This document shows positions 25,960 to 34,451 of a DNA stretch of 64,000 bases, in pieces. A program made the translations under genes and the position numbers. The DNA comes from Maribacter sp. MMG018 (lineage in GTDB: Bacteria > Bacteroidota > Bacteroidia > Flavobacteriales > Flavobacteriaceae). The stretch spans positions 1,240,001 to 1,304,000 of the forward strand of contig NZ_JAGJEC010000001.1 in the NCBI RefSeq assembly GCF_018100785.1. The letters run 5' to 3'. The notes under the pieces were generated by a model, which was given only the letters and a program-made list of their open reading frames with translations, made no database searches and was not told the DNA's origin. Positions within the stretch are counted from its first letter, which is position 1; each line of letters begins with the position of its first letter.

Positions 25960-28900
25960 CTAGTTCAATTTATAATGAATTTGTTCTTTTTCCAATTTTT
26001 TTAGCAGTTCAGTAGAAATTTGGACTTTTTGTTTTCTGCTGGATAACCTGATTTTTATCTGTTCTTGCATTTCATACACGACAAAGTTGAGTTGATGATC
26101 GCCCTTATGGGTAACCAGCGTATCCTTTAATTGCAGCACGTCTTCTTCTTTTAATTCGTCGATGTTTAAATTTATGGTCAACTTTTTTGCGTATGTTTCC
26201 ATTACATCCTGCAGCAACATAAAACTATTGAACTGCATACGGGGATCTCCTTTTTTGCCCGTATCACGGTTTACCCATCCTTCACGAACATATAGTTTTA
26301 CGTATACAAAGGAGTTGGTCATTAAAAAATGCCTGAACTTTAGGTACTCTTCCCCAAAGATCCTAAACTCAAAAGAGTCTGTGTAGTCTTCCATGGTAAA
26401 AGCGGCCCATCCCTTTCCGTTCTTTGATATTCTATGTTGCACGTCGGTGATGACCCCTGCGAATGTTAGCTCTCTGTTTACATAACTTGGTAGGTCGTTG
26501 CAGCAAGAAAGATTGGCGTTGCAAAAGGCATCGATCTCGGTTTTAAAATCATCCAAGGGGTGTCCGGAAATATAGATACCCACAACTTCTTTCTCTCTAC
26601 GTAGCTTTTCCATGGTTCCCCATTCTTCACAGGGCGGAACGGTAGGTTCGGGGATAGTGACTTCACTGGCCTCGCCAAAAAGGCTTACCTGAGCGGAATT
26701 TTCGTTTTCTTGAAATTTGGCCCCGTACTTGATCACTTTTTCCAAAAAGGTGATTCCGTCCCCTTCATTATGAAAATATTGGGCCCTATGGGTGTCTCCC
26801 AACGAATCGAATCCGCCGGCAAGCGCTAGGTTTTCAAATGCCTTTTTATTAGCGGCCCTTAGATCGATCCTCTTGGCCATGTCAAAGACGGATTTAAAGG
26901 GGCCGTTTTCTTTTCGTTCCTCTACAATGGTGTCCACAGCACCTTTTCCAACACCTTTAATAGCGCCCATTCCAAAACGTACGGCACCGGCGTCGTTTAC
27001 CGCAAACTTATAGTACGATTCGTTCACGTCAGGTCCAAGAACGTCGAGTCCCATACGCTTACATTCTTCCATAAAGAAGGTTACCTGCTTTATGTCGTTC
27101 ATGTTGTTCGACAGAACGGCAGCCATGTATTCGGCAGGGTAGTGGGCTTTGCAATAGGCCGTTTGGTAGGCGATCCAAGCGTAGCAGGTAGAGTGCGACT
27201 TGTTAAAGGCGTAGGCGGCAAATGCCTCCCAGTCTTTCCATATCTTCTCTAGCTTGTCGACGGGGTGCCCTTTTGCGGAAGCCTGTTCAATGAACTTGGG
27301 CTTCATTTTGTCAAGTACGTGCTTTTGCTTTTTACCCATGGCCTTACGCAAGACATCGGCCTCACCCTTGGTAAAGTCTGCCAGTTTTTGCGAGAGAAGC
27401 ATCACCTGCTCTTGGTATACGGTAATACCATAGGTTTCGGCCAAGTACTCTTCACAGGCATCGAGGTCATATACAATTTCTTCGGTACCGTGCTTACGGG
27501 CGATAAAGCTGGGTATGTATTCCATTGGCCCGGGGCGGTACAGGGCGTTCATGGCGATAAGATCTGCAAAGACCGTTGGTTTTAGCGCACGCATGTGCTT
27601 TTGCATACCGGGCGATTCGTATTGGAACACCCCGATCGTCTCACCGCGTTGGAAAAGCTCGTATGTTTTTTCGTCGTCCAACGGAAAATTTTCAGGATCC
27701 AGTTCAATGCCGTGCTTCGCCTTTACGATCTTAACGGTGTCCTTGATCAGGGTCAAGGTCTTTAATCCCAAGAAATCCATTTTTAACAGGCCTGCACTTT
27801 CCACCACCGAGTTGTCGAACTGGGTACAGTACATGTCGGAATCCTTGGCCAGGGCCACGGGAACGAACTTGGTAATGTCGTCGGGGGTAATGATCACCCC
27901 ACAGGCGTGAATACCCGTATTACGCACAGAGCCCTCTAAAACATAGGCTTGGTTCAGGGTTTCCGATTCCAGGCCATCGCCCTCCGAAATGTTCAGGAGT
28001 TCGTTTATTTTTTCGAGTTCCTCGCTATTGAATTTGCTTCGCAGTGCCTTTTCGTCTACCCCGATTATCTTTTTCAGCTTTGACATGTTGGGTATGAGCT
28101 TTGCCATACGGTCGGCATCGCCCAAAGGCAGGTCAAGTACCCTTGCCGTATCCCGGATAGACGATTTGGCGGCCATGGTACCATAGGTAATGATCTGCGC
28201 TACCTGGTTGGCCCCGTACTTTTCTATTACATAGTCCATCACACGGCTACGTCCCTCGTCATCAAAATCGATATCGATATCGGGCATACTCACACGGTCC
28301 GGATTCAGGAAACGCTCAAAAAGCAGGTCGTACTTGATCGGGTCTAGATTGGTGATTCCCAAACAGTAGGCCACGGCGGATCCCGCTGCCGACCCACGGC
28401 CGGGTCCCACCGAAACATCCATGTTTCTTGCTGCCCTGATAAAATCCTCAACGATCAAGAAGTAGCCCGGGTAACCCGTTTTTTCGATAACCTTGAGCTC
28501 AAAATCGAGTCGCTCGTCTATTTCGGGCGTAATTTCCCCGTATCTCTTTTTCGCCCCTTCGTAGGTAATATGGCGCAGGTATTTGTTTTCCCCGCGTTTG
28601 CCACCATCCAATTTATCCTCTTCGAACTGGAACTCCTCGGGGATATCAAAAGCCGGTAAGAGTACGTCGCGCGCTAAGGTAAAGGTCTCTACCTTGTCTA
28701 CGATTTCCTGTATGTTGATGATGGCCTCCGGTATATCCTTGAAGAGCTCCTTCATTTCGTCGGCGGACTTAAAGTAGTACTCTTGGTTCGGAAGGCCATA
28801 ACGGTAACCGCGACCACGGCCTATGGGGGTCGATTGCTTTTCACCGTCCTTTACGCACAAAAGGATGTCGTGCGCATGGGCATTTTCTTTATTGACGTAA

Positions 28901-30396
28901 TAGGTGTTGTTGGTGGCCACCAGTTTTACATGGTGCTTTTTGGCAAATTGGATCAATACCTGGTTGACGCGGTTTTCGTCTTCTTGTCCGTGCCGCATGA
29001 TCTCTATATAGAGGTCGTCACCGAACATTTCCTTCCACCAAATAAGGGCTTCCTCGGCCTGTTTTTCACCTACGTTGAGAACTTTGCTGGGGACCTCCCC
29101 GTACAGGTTTCCGGTAAGTACAATAATGTCCTCCTTATACTGTTCAATGATTTTTTTGTCGATACGGGGCACATAGTACTTCCCTTCTACAAAGGCAATT
29201 GAAGACATCTTGGCCAGGTTCAAGTAGCCTTGCTTGTTCTTGGCAAGCATCACTATTTGGTAACCATTGTCTTTTTGTGATTTGTTGGTATGGTCTTCAC
29301 AAACGTGAAATTCACACCCTATAATAGGTGTAATCTCGGGAATGGGTTCCGGCAGTTCGTGAAGTGGTTCCTCGCCTTCTTCTAGAGTGCCGTTTTGCGT
29401 AGCCTCGTAGCGTTTTTTGTTTTCCTCGTTTTTGGCGGCCACCCCCTTGTTATGGTTGAGAACTCCGTTTACAAAGTGAAAGGCCCCCATCATATTGGCA
29501 TGGTCCGTCATGGCTACGGCGGGCATTCGCGCCTCTGCCGTTGCCTTGATCAGGTCAGGAATGCTGATGGTGGACTGTAATATGGAAAACTGGGTATGAT
29601 TGTGCAAATGGGCAAAACTGGCCGACTCCAAGGTGGCCAGGTTTTCCTGTATCTCTTCTTGCGAAACGCCACCGGTATCCTTTTCCCATAGGGCGTCCGC
29701 TATTTTTTTTGAGGCCTGTTTTAGATTGATGTGCTTAAGACCGATGAGCTCTATCTCTTGCGGATTGGCCTCCGAGAAATTCTCAAAGTAATCGGGCTGC
29801 ACATCCAATTGCTCGGCCGTGTACTGTCTTTTTCTGATCAGCTCTAAAAAACAACGGGTCGTGGCCTCAACGTCGGCCGTGGCATTGTGGGCCTCTGCAA
29901 AAGGTTCGCCGAACAGGAACTCGTGAAGCTCGGTCAGGGTAGGAAGCTTAAACTTACCGCCACGCCCACCGGGTATCTGGCACAACTGTGCCGTATGCTC
30001 TGTACAGGTATCCAAGACGGGCAGTTCCTGTAAGGGATTTTCAACGCCCATTCTATGGAATTCGGCCCCCATAATGTTCACGTCAAAACCAACATTCTGA
30101 CCCACGATAAACTTCGTTTTGGCCATGGCGGCATTAAACTTCTCCAAGACCTCTGCCAAGGGAATACCATCCTTTTCGGCCAGCTCGGTAGATATACCAT
30201 GGATCTTTTCCGCATCATAGGGAATATTGAACCCTTCGGGCTTTACCAAGTAGTCTTGGTGCTCTATTAGTCTACCCATGTCGTCGTGCAACTGCCATGC
30301 TATCTGTATACAGCGGGGCCAGTTGTCCGTATCGGTAATGGGAGCATCCCAACGTTTTGGTAATCCGGTGGTTTCAGTATCAAAAATGAGGTACAT
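25960..30396 (-). CDS. dnaE: DNA polymerase III alpha subunit with N-terminal DnaQ-type exonuclease
   Basis: 1478 residues, longer than E. coli DnaE (1160). Residues 1-200 are a DEDDh proofreading exonuclease: DTETTG at 6-11 (Asp6, Glu8), GQNVGFDVNIMG, and HNATADVEAT. A PHP domain starts near 255 (HLHNHTQFS). The polymerase palm follows with VGPGRGSAAGSAVAYCLGI and the catalytic PDIDIDF near 700-706. The finger and helix-hairpin regions and an OB fold (TFAGVITDVQ) come last. It is the replicative polymerase with proofreading built into the same chain. The ATG at 30396 starts exactly at the exonuclease core. Confidence 0.96.
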   Translation of the reverse strand: MYLIFDTETTGLPKRWDAPITDTDNWPRCIQIAWQLHDDMGRLIEHQDYLVKPEGFNIPYDAEKIHGISTELAEKDGIPLAEVLEKFNAAMAKTKFIVGQNVGFDVNIMGAEFHRMGVENPLQELPVLDTCTEHTAQLCQIPGGRGGKFKLPTLTELHEFLFGEPFAEAHNATADVEATTRCFLELIRKRQYTAEQLDVQPDYFENFSEANPQEIELIGLKHINLKQASKKIADALWEKDTGGVSQEEIQENLATLESASFAHLHNHTQFSILQSTISIPDLIKATAEARMPAVAMTDHANMMGAFHFVNGVLNHNKGVAAKNEENKKRYEATQNGTLEEGEEPLHELPEPIPEITPIIGCEFHVCEDHTNKSQKDNGYQIVMLAKNKQGYLNLAKMSSIAFVEGKYYVPRIDKKIIEQYKEDIIVLTGNLYGEVPSKVLNVGEKQAEEALIWWKEMFGDDLYIEIMRHGQEDENRVNQVLIQFAKKHHVKLVATNNTYYVNKENAHAHDILLCVKDGEKQSTPIGRGRGYRYGLPNQEYYFKSADEMKELFKDIPEAIINIQEIVDKVETFTLARDVLLPAFDIPEEFQFEEDKLDGGKRGENKYLRHITYEGAKKRYGEITPEIDERLDFELKVIEKTGYPGYFLIVEDFIRAARNMDVSVGPGRGSAAGSAVAYCLGITNLDPIKYDLLFERFLNPDRVSMPDIDIDFDDEGRSRVMDYVIEKYGANQVAQIITYGTMAAKSSIRDTARVLDLPLGDADRMAKLIPNMSKLKKIIGVDEKALRSKFNSEELEKINELLNISEGDGLESETLNQAYVLEGSVRNTGIHACGVIITPDDITKFVPVALAKDSDMYCTQFDNSVVESAGLLKMDFLGLKTLTLIKDTVKIVKAKHGIELDPENFPLDDEKTYELFQRGETIGVFQYESPGMQKHMRALKPTVFADLIAMNALYRPGPMEYIPSFIARKHGTEEIVYDLDACEEYLAETYGITVYQEQVMLLSQKLADFTKGEADVLRKAMGKKQKHVLDKMKPKFIEQASAKGHPVDKLEKIWKDWEAFAAYAFNKSHSTCYAWIAYQTAYCKAHYPAEYMAAVLSNNMNDIKQVTFFMEECKRMGLDVLGPDVNESYYKFAVNDAGAVRFGMGAIKGVGKGAVDTIVEERKENGPFKSVFDMAKRIDLRAANKKAFENLALAGGFDSLGDTHRAQYFHNEGDGITFLEKVIKYGAKFQENENSAQVSLFGEASEVTIPEPTVPPCEEWGTMEKLRREKEVVGIYISGHPLDDFKTEIDAFCNANLSCCNDLPSYVNRELTFAGVITDVQHRISKNGKGWAAFTMEDYTDSFEFRIFGEEYLKFRHFLMTNSFVYVKLYVREGWVNRDTGKKGDPRMQFNSFMLLQDVMETYAKKLTINLNIDELKEEDVLQLKDTLVTHKGDHQLNFVVYEMQEQIKIRLSSRKQKVQISTELLKKLEKEQIHYKLN

Positions 30397-30418
30397 ACTA
30401 CGTGTATTTTTTATGCTG

Positions 30419-30438
30419 TTTTCCGAAAAAACGGAAAA
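30419..30438 (-). other. stem-loop in the dnaE leader
   Basis: A seven-base inverted repeat TTTTCCG/CGGAAAA with a six-base loop, about 22 bp before the dnaE start codon. It would fold in the mRNA leader and could influence translation of dnaE. The minus strand shows no T tract after it. Confidence 0.35.
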
Positions 30439-30821
30439 TATATAATTCGGGAACTAGTTTTGTAAGGAACAGATAAAATTACAGAAAACCTATGGGTTGG
30501 TAAAACCGATTTGCTACGAGTTATTAACGGTTTTTATTTTTGGCGATAGCCTTTATGGGTCTGATTAAATTTGATTTATTTTTTATGGGCATAGATTAAA
30601 CAGATTATATAAAGGTATTATTGACAAAAGAGAAGAGAGTATTGTGTGCTATTGCAATTTTTAAAGGATAATAAAGTTTTGTTGTTGATTGTTATGAATG
30701 TTTTCAATACTCGGTTTAAACAACAAAGTTCTTTCTCCGATTTCCTGATCAGTGATCGGCGAACGTTCGTATTGCCCAGAATAGCAATGTTCAAGGTTTT
30801 TTATAAACTGTAAAAAAGATA

Positions 30822-30851
30822 TTGTGTATTCGTGAAATTCAATTATATTTG
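30822..30851 (+). promoter_or_regulatory. rpsP promoter
   Basis: TTG at 30822-30824, 19 bp spacer, TATATTTG at 30844-30851: a canonical Bacteroidetes promoter. It predicts a start site near 30857 and a 5' leader of about 90 nt. Confidence 0.85.
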
Positions 30852-30856
30852 CACCC

Positions 30857-30948
30857 GCTTTCAGCTGGGCTCAGCTCTCTGACGGCGAAAGAGTTAAAAA
30901 ACTAGAATTAATAACCGAGGGTCGGGCACCCTACATAATTAATGTGAT
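30857..30948 (+). promoter_or_regulatory. structured leader of rpsP mRNA
   Basis: The leader can form AGCTG-GGCT-CAGCT (30863-30876), a CTCT/AGAG hairpin around 30876-30892, and AGGGT-CGGGC-ACCCT (30918-30932). The last ends 16 nt before the start codon. Leaders of ribosomal operons often bind the encoded protein, so autoregulation by S16 is possible but unproven. Confidence 0.4.
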
Positions 30949-31545
30949 ATGCCAGTTAAAATTAGATTACAGAGACACGGTAAAAAAGGAAAACCATTTT
31001 ACTGGGTCGTTGCCGCAGATGCAAGAGCAAAGAGAGACGGTAAATTTTTGGAAAAATTAGGTATCTACAACCCTAATACCAACCCAGCTACTATTGAGCT
31101 AGATGTTGACAGTTCCGTAAAGTGGTTACAGAACGGGGCACAGCCAACAGATACTGCGAGAGCAATACTTTCTTACAGAGGAGTTTTATTAAAACATCAC
31201 TTATTGGGCGGTGTTGCCAAAGGAGCTTTGACAGAAGAGCAAGCAGAAGAAAAATTCAAGGCTTGGGTTGCTGAAAAAGAAGCGGCTATCGATGCTAAAA
31301 AAGGCGGATTGAACAAAGCTAAGGAAGAAGCGAAAGCACAAGCATTGGCTGCTGAAAAAGTAATAAACGAAAAGAGAGCTGCCGAAGCTGCTGCTGCTGA
31401 ACTTCCAGAAACTCCAGAAGGTGAGAGTGCCGAAGCAGAAGTAGAAGCTGTTGCCGAAGCTGCCGCTGAAGCGCCTGCTGCAGAAACTGCAGAAGAAGCA
31501 CCTGCTGCCGAAGCTAAAGAAGAAGCTCCTAAAGAAGGAGAATAA
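30949..31545 (+). CDS. rpsP: 30S ribosomal protein S16 with long acidic tail
   Basis: 198 residues; E. coli S16 has 82. The S16 core is at the start (VKIRLQRHGKKGKPFYWVVAADARAKRDG, LGIYNPNT, WLQNGAQPTDTARAIL), ending near residue 85. A lysine/glutamate helix and then an Ala/Glu-rich low-complexity tail (about 145-198) follow. Such tails are common in Bacteroidota S16. rimM follows 8 bp after the stop, so the two are co-expressed. Confidence 0.96.
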   Translation: MPVKIRLQRHGKKGKPFYWVVAADARAKRDGKFLEKLGIYNPNTNPATIELDVDSSVKWLQNGAQPTDTARAILSYRGVLLKHHLLGGVAKGALTEEQAEEKFKAWVAEKEAAIDAKKGGLNKAKEEAKAQALAAEKVINEKRAAEAAAAELPETPEGESAEAEVEAVAEAAAEAPAAETAEEAPAAEAKEEAPKEGE

Positions 31546-31553
31546 TTGTAACG

Positions 31554-32084
31554 ATGCGAAAGGAAGATTGTTTCTACCTAGGCAAAATCGTTTCAAAATA
31601 TAGTTTTAAGGGAGAAGTTCTTGTCAAACTAGATACGGACGACCCCGAGATATACGAAAATATGGAATCAGTATTTGTTTCTTTGGGAAACAATCTGGTT
31701 CCATTTTTTATTGATAAATGCCGTCTTCATAAATCGAACCTGCTTCGTATAGATTTTGAAGAGGTAAAGTCGGAGGCCGATGCGGATAGGATCATGCGTT
31801 CAGATCTATATTTGCCATTGACTATGTTGCCCAAGCTTACCGGTAACAAATTTTACTACCACGAGGTTATCGGTTTTACCGTAATGGACGATGTTCACGG
31901 TAATATCGGTACTATTCAGAGTGTGAACGATAGCACGGCGCAAGCATTGTTCGAGGTTCAAAAAGAGGACAAACAGCTTTTGATACCTATTAACGATGAG
32001 ATCATTAAAAAAGTAGATCGCCAAAACAGTACCATAGAGGTTACTACGCCCGAAGGTTTGGTGGCCCTATACTTGGACCTCTAA
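31554..32084 (+). CDS. rimM: ribosome maturation factor RimM
   Basis: 176 residues. The N-terminal beta barrel (CFYLGKIVSKYSFKGEVLVKLDTD) and C-terminal PRC-barrel (FYYHEVIGFTVMD, GNIGTIQSV, LLIPINDEIIKKVD) are in the order of the RimM family. The PRC half normally binds ribosomal protein S19 during 30S head maturation. It directly follows rpsP, the usual neighbour. Unlike many bacteria, trmD and rplS are not next. Confidence 0.96.
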   Translation: MRKEDCFYLGKIVSKYSFKGEVLVKLDTDDPEIYENMESVFVSLGNNLVPFFIDKCRLHKSNLLRIDFEEVKSEADADRIMRSDLYLPLTMLPKLTGNKFYYHEVIGFTVMDDVHGNIGTIQSVNDSTAQALFEVQKEDKQLLIPINDEIIKKVDRQNSTIEVTTPEGLVALYLDL

Positions 32085-32192
32085 AATTATACCGTTACAA
32101 TTTTAGTAATTTAGGTTTTTCCACAGAATTACTTCCTATCTTTCTTGTCCGTCCATAAAAGGTATGACCTCTATAATCACGAAATATAAATA

Positions 32193-32903
32193 ATGAAACC
32201 TTTTACTTTTAAACAGTTTAACGTAGCGCAAGACCGTTGTGCCATGAAAATAGGCACCGATGGTGTTCTCTTGGGGGCTTGGGCGCCTGTAAATAATGAG
32301 CCTGTCACTATTCTAGATATTGGTTCCGGTACCGGTGTTATAGCTTTAATGCTGGCGCAACGCAGTAATGCCGAGATTATAGATGCTATTGAGGTAGATG
32401 GGGACGCCTATGAGCAGAGCGTAGAGAATTTTGAGGCTTCTCCCTGGGGAGACCGTCTTTATTGCTATCATGCCGGTTTAGATGAGTTTGTAGACGAGAT
32501 AGAAGATCGTTATGATCTTATTGTAAGTAATCCTCCTTTTTATGTAGAAAATGTGGATAGTGGCAGTGAATCTCGTGATCTGGCAAGACAAAATAGCGCG
32601 TTGCCCTTTGATGAATTATTGGAAGGAGTGGCTAAATTGTTATCGGAAAAAGGTCGTTTTGCAACGATCATTCCCTATAAAGAAGAAGCGCAATTTATAA
32701 CTATGGCCTCTGACTTGGGGCTATACCCAAAAAGGGTTACCAGGGTGAGGGGAAATGAAGAAGCACCTATAAAAAGAAGTTTGATGGAATTTTCCAGAGA
32801 AGCGACCGAATTGTCGTACAATGAATTGACCATAGAGAAAGCCAGACATGTATATACCGATGAATATGTACATTTGACAAAGGATTTTTATTTAAAAATG
32901 TAA
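32193..32903 (+). CDS. trmN6: tRNA1(Val) (adenine(37)-N6)-methyltransferase
   Basis: 236 residues. The class I SAM fold has motif I LDIGSGTGVIALMLAQRS near residues 43-60. The N6-adenine motif NPPFYVE is near 113-119. The N-terminal FKQFNVAQDRCAMKIGTDGVLLGAWA is highly characteristic of the YfiC/TrmN6 family. It modifies A37 of tRNA-Val using S-adenosylmethionine in the cytoplasm. It follows rimM after 108 bp with no strong terminator, so it may be a late gene of the rpsP operon. Confidence 0.93.
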   Translation: MKPFTFKQFNVAQDRCAMKIGTDGVLLGAWAPVNNEPVTILDIGSGTGVIALMLAQRSNAEIIDAIEVDGDAYEQSVENFEASPWGDRLYCYHAGLDEFVDEIEDRYDLIVSNPPFYVENVDSGSESRDLARQNSALPFDELLEGVAKLLSEKGRFATIIPYKEEAQFITMASDLGLYPKRVTRVRGNEEAPIKRSLMEFSREATELSYNELTIEKARHVYTDEYVHLTKDFYLKM

Positions 32904-32959
32904 CTTTTTATCTATGTAATGTTATATTTTTACTTTGGATACATTAAATATATATTGCT

Positions 32960-34138
32960 ATGAAGCCCGATTTATTTGAAGCACCCGATTATTATCATTT
33001 AGACGATTTATTTTCAGAAGAACATTTGTTGGTAAGGGATGCCGCACGGCAATGGGTAAAGAGAGATATTTCCCCTATCATTGAAACCTATGCCCAAAAC
33101 GCGGAATTTCCGAAGCAAATAATCGGTGGGTTGGCTGAAATAGGGGCCTTTGGGCCCTATATTCCTGAAGAATACGGGGGAGCAGGCTTGGATCAGATCA
33201 GCTACGGACTCATTATGCAAGAGATAGAGAGGGGAGATAGCGGTGTGCGTTCTACGGCTTCTGTGCAGTCGTCTTTGGTGATGTATCCGATCTATACCTA
33301 CGGAACCGAAGAACAACGAAAAAAATACCTTCCAAAATTGGCAACAGGGGAGTTAATGGGGTGTTTTGGTTTAACAGAGCCGAATCATGGGTCTAATCCG
33401 AGCGGTATGGAAACAAAGTATAAGGATATGGGAGACCATTATCTTTTGAACGGAGCCAAATTATGGATTTCCAACGCTCCTTTTGCAGATATAGCCGTTG
33501 TTTGGGCCAAGAACGAAGAAGGTAGAATACATGGTTTGATCGTAGAACGGGGCATGGAAGGATTTACTACACCTGAAACGCATAACAAATGGTCGCTTAG
33601 GGCATCGGCCACCGGAGAACTGATCTTTGATAATGTAAAGGTGCCCAAAGAAAACCTGTTGCCCAAAAAGAGTGGATTGGGAGCTCCTTTGGGTTGTTTA
33701 GATTCTGCTAGATACGGTATTTCATGGGGCGCCATTGGGGCGGCCATGGATTGTTACGATACAGCATTACGCTATGCCAAAGAACGTATTCAGTTCGGTA
33801 AACCGATCGCCGCCACCCAATTGCAGCAAAAAAAATTGGCCGAAATGATTACCGAAATTACCAAGGCCCAGTTGCTCGCATTTAGATTGGGGCAACTTAA
33901 GAATGAAGGCAAGGCTACCACGGCACAAATTTCGATGGCCAAAAGGAATAATGTGGAAATGGCAATAAAAATAGCCCGAGAGGCCAGACAGGTTTTAGGA
34001 GGAATGGGTATTACGGGAGAGTATAGTATTATGCGGCATATGATGAATTTGGAAAGTGTTATTACTTATGAAGGTACCCACGATATTCACTTGCTGATTA
34101 CAGGAGCGGATATCACAGGATACCAAGCTTTCAAATAA
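32960..34138 (+). CDS. gcdH: glutaryl-CoA dehydrogenase-type acyl-CoA dehydrogenase
   Basis: 392 residues. The FAD/acyl-CoA dehydrogenase fold has GCFGLTEPNHGSNPSGMET near 133-150 and LWISNAPFADIAVVWAK. The catalytic base is Glu in YEGTHDIH near residue 374, where glutaryl-CoA dehydrogenase has its catalytic Glu in the same YEGTHDIH context. The RQFGKPIA-type FAD site appears as ERIQFGKPIAATQ. Lysine and tryptophan breakdown to crotonyl-CoA is the expected role. The N-terminal part DAARQWVKRDISP is also typical of the family. Confidence 0.88.
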   Translation: MKPDLFEAPDYYHLDDLFSEEHLLVRDAARQWVKRDISPIIETYAQNAEFPKQIIGGLAEIGAFGPYIPEEYGGAGLDQISYGLIMQEIERGDSGVRSTASVQSSLVMYPIYTYGTEEQRKKYLPKLATGELMGCFGLTEPNHGSNPSGMETKYKDMGDHYLLNGAKLWISNAPFADIAVVWAKNEEGRIHGLIVERGMEGFTTPETHNKWSLRASATGELIFDNVKVPKENLLPKKSGLGAPLGCLDSARYGISWGAIGAAMDCYDTALRYAKERIQFGKPIAATQLQQKKLAEMITEITKAQLLAFRLGQLKNEGKATTAQISMAKRNNVEMAIKIAREARQVLGGMGITGEYSIMRHMMNLESVITYEGTHDIHLLITGADITGYQAFK

Positions 34139-34157
34139 AAATAACTTATACTTAACA

Positions 34158-34185
34158 TTGTCGAAAAAAAGACATATTACCTTTG
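34158..34185 (+). promoter_or_regulatory. promoter of a candidate small RNA
   Basis: TTG at 34158-34160, 17 bp spacer, TACCTTTG at 34178-34185, an exact TAnnTTTG. It lies after the gcdH stop and points to no protein gene on the plus strand. Confidence 0.6.
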
Positions 34186-34210
34186 CAGAGCGCATTTTGT
34201 AATGCATGTT

Positions 34211-34225
34211 TAGTTTGAGTTAGTT
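34211..34225 (+). repeat. pre-terminator motif TAGTTTGAGTTAGTT, copy 2
   Basis: Identical to 18015-18029 on the other strand. Both copies lie immediately 5' of an intrinsic terminator stem in the sense direction. Confidence 0.5.
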
Positions 34226-34229
34226 AGCT

Positions 34230-34257
34230 AAAGCCGATGGGAGCATCGGCTTTTTTT
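34230..34257 (+). terminator. intrinsic terminator
   Basis: AAAGCCGAT/ATCGGCTTT, nine pairs with a six-base loop, then T7. It serves the candidate small RNA and any readthrough from gcdH. Confidence 0.9.
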
Positions 34258-34451
34258 GTGCCTTACAATCACTGAAACAACTTAGGTCTTGATCAAGAAC
34301 CTTTTGTGCCATTTACTAGAATGTTTAGCGGCACGCTTTTGTGTTTTAAAATCTATAGGTACTGGGCCAGAACTGGGTTGGCACCCTCCTGCCCACTCAA
34401 AATCTCCTTAGAGTGTATTCCTTTTTCACTTTAAGACAATTATAAGTTGTT

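Larger units (their letters stand above)
30397..30948. other. AT-rich divergent region between dnaE and rpsP
   Basis: 552 bp without a gene. It holds a stem-loop TTTTCCG/CGGAAAA (30419-30438) in the dnaE leader, the rpsP promoter (30822-30851) and a structured rpsP leader. The rest, about 30440-30820, is very A+T rich, and I see nothing else in it. Confidence 0.5.
34191..34257 (+). ncRNA. candidate small RNA of about 67 nt
   Basis: A promoter and an intrinsic terminator (34230-34257) bracket this stretch, with no open reading frame between them. It begins with a hairpin GCATT-TTGT-AATGC, then the motif TAGTTTGAGTTAGTT (34211-34225, also found before the receptor terminator at 18015), then the terminator stem. 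It may instead be only the 3' end of the gcdH message. The promoter favours an independent RNA. Confidence 0.45.
34139..34451. other. intergenic region after gcdH with a promoter and terminator pair
   Basis: 313 bp between convergent genes. 34158-34257 holds a promoter, a short transcript and a terminator (listed separately). The rest, 34258-34451, shows no gene or clear signal. Confidence 0.5.

Noticed and set aside
30744-30765. TGATCAGTGATC in the dnaE-rpsP gap as an FNR box
   Set aside because: The half sites TGAT and GATC do not form TGATnnnnATCA, and no -7 element lies 36.5 bp downstream.
34258-34451. A gene between the terminator and the glycosyltransferase
   Set aside because: No frame with a start and a family pattern is open in either strand.
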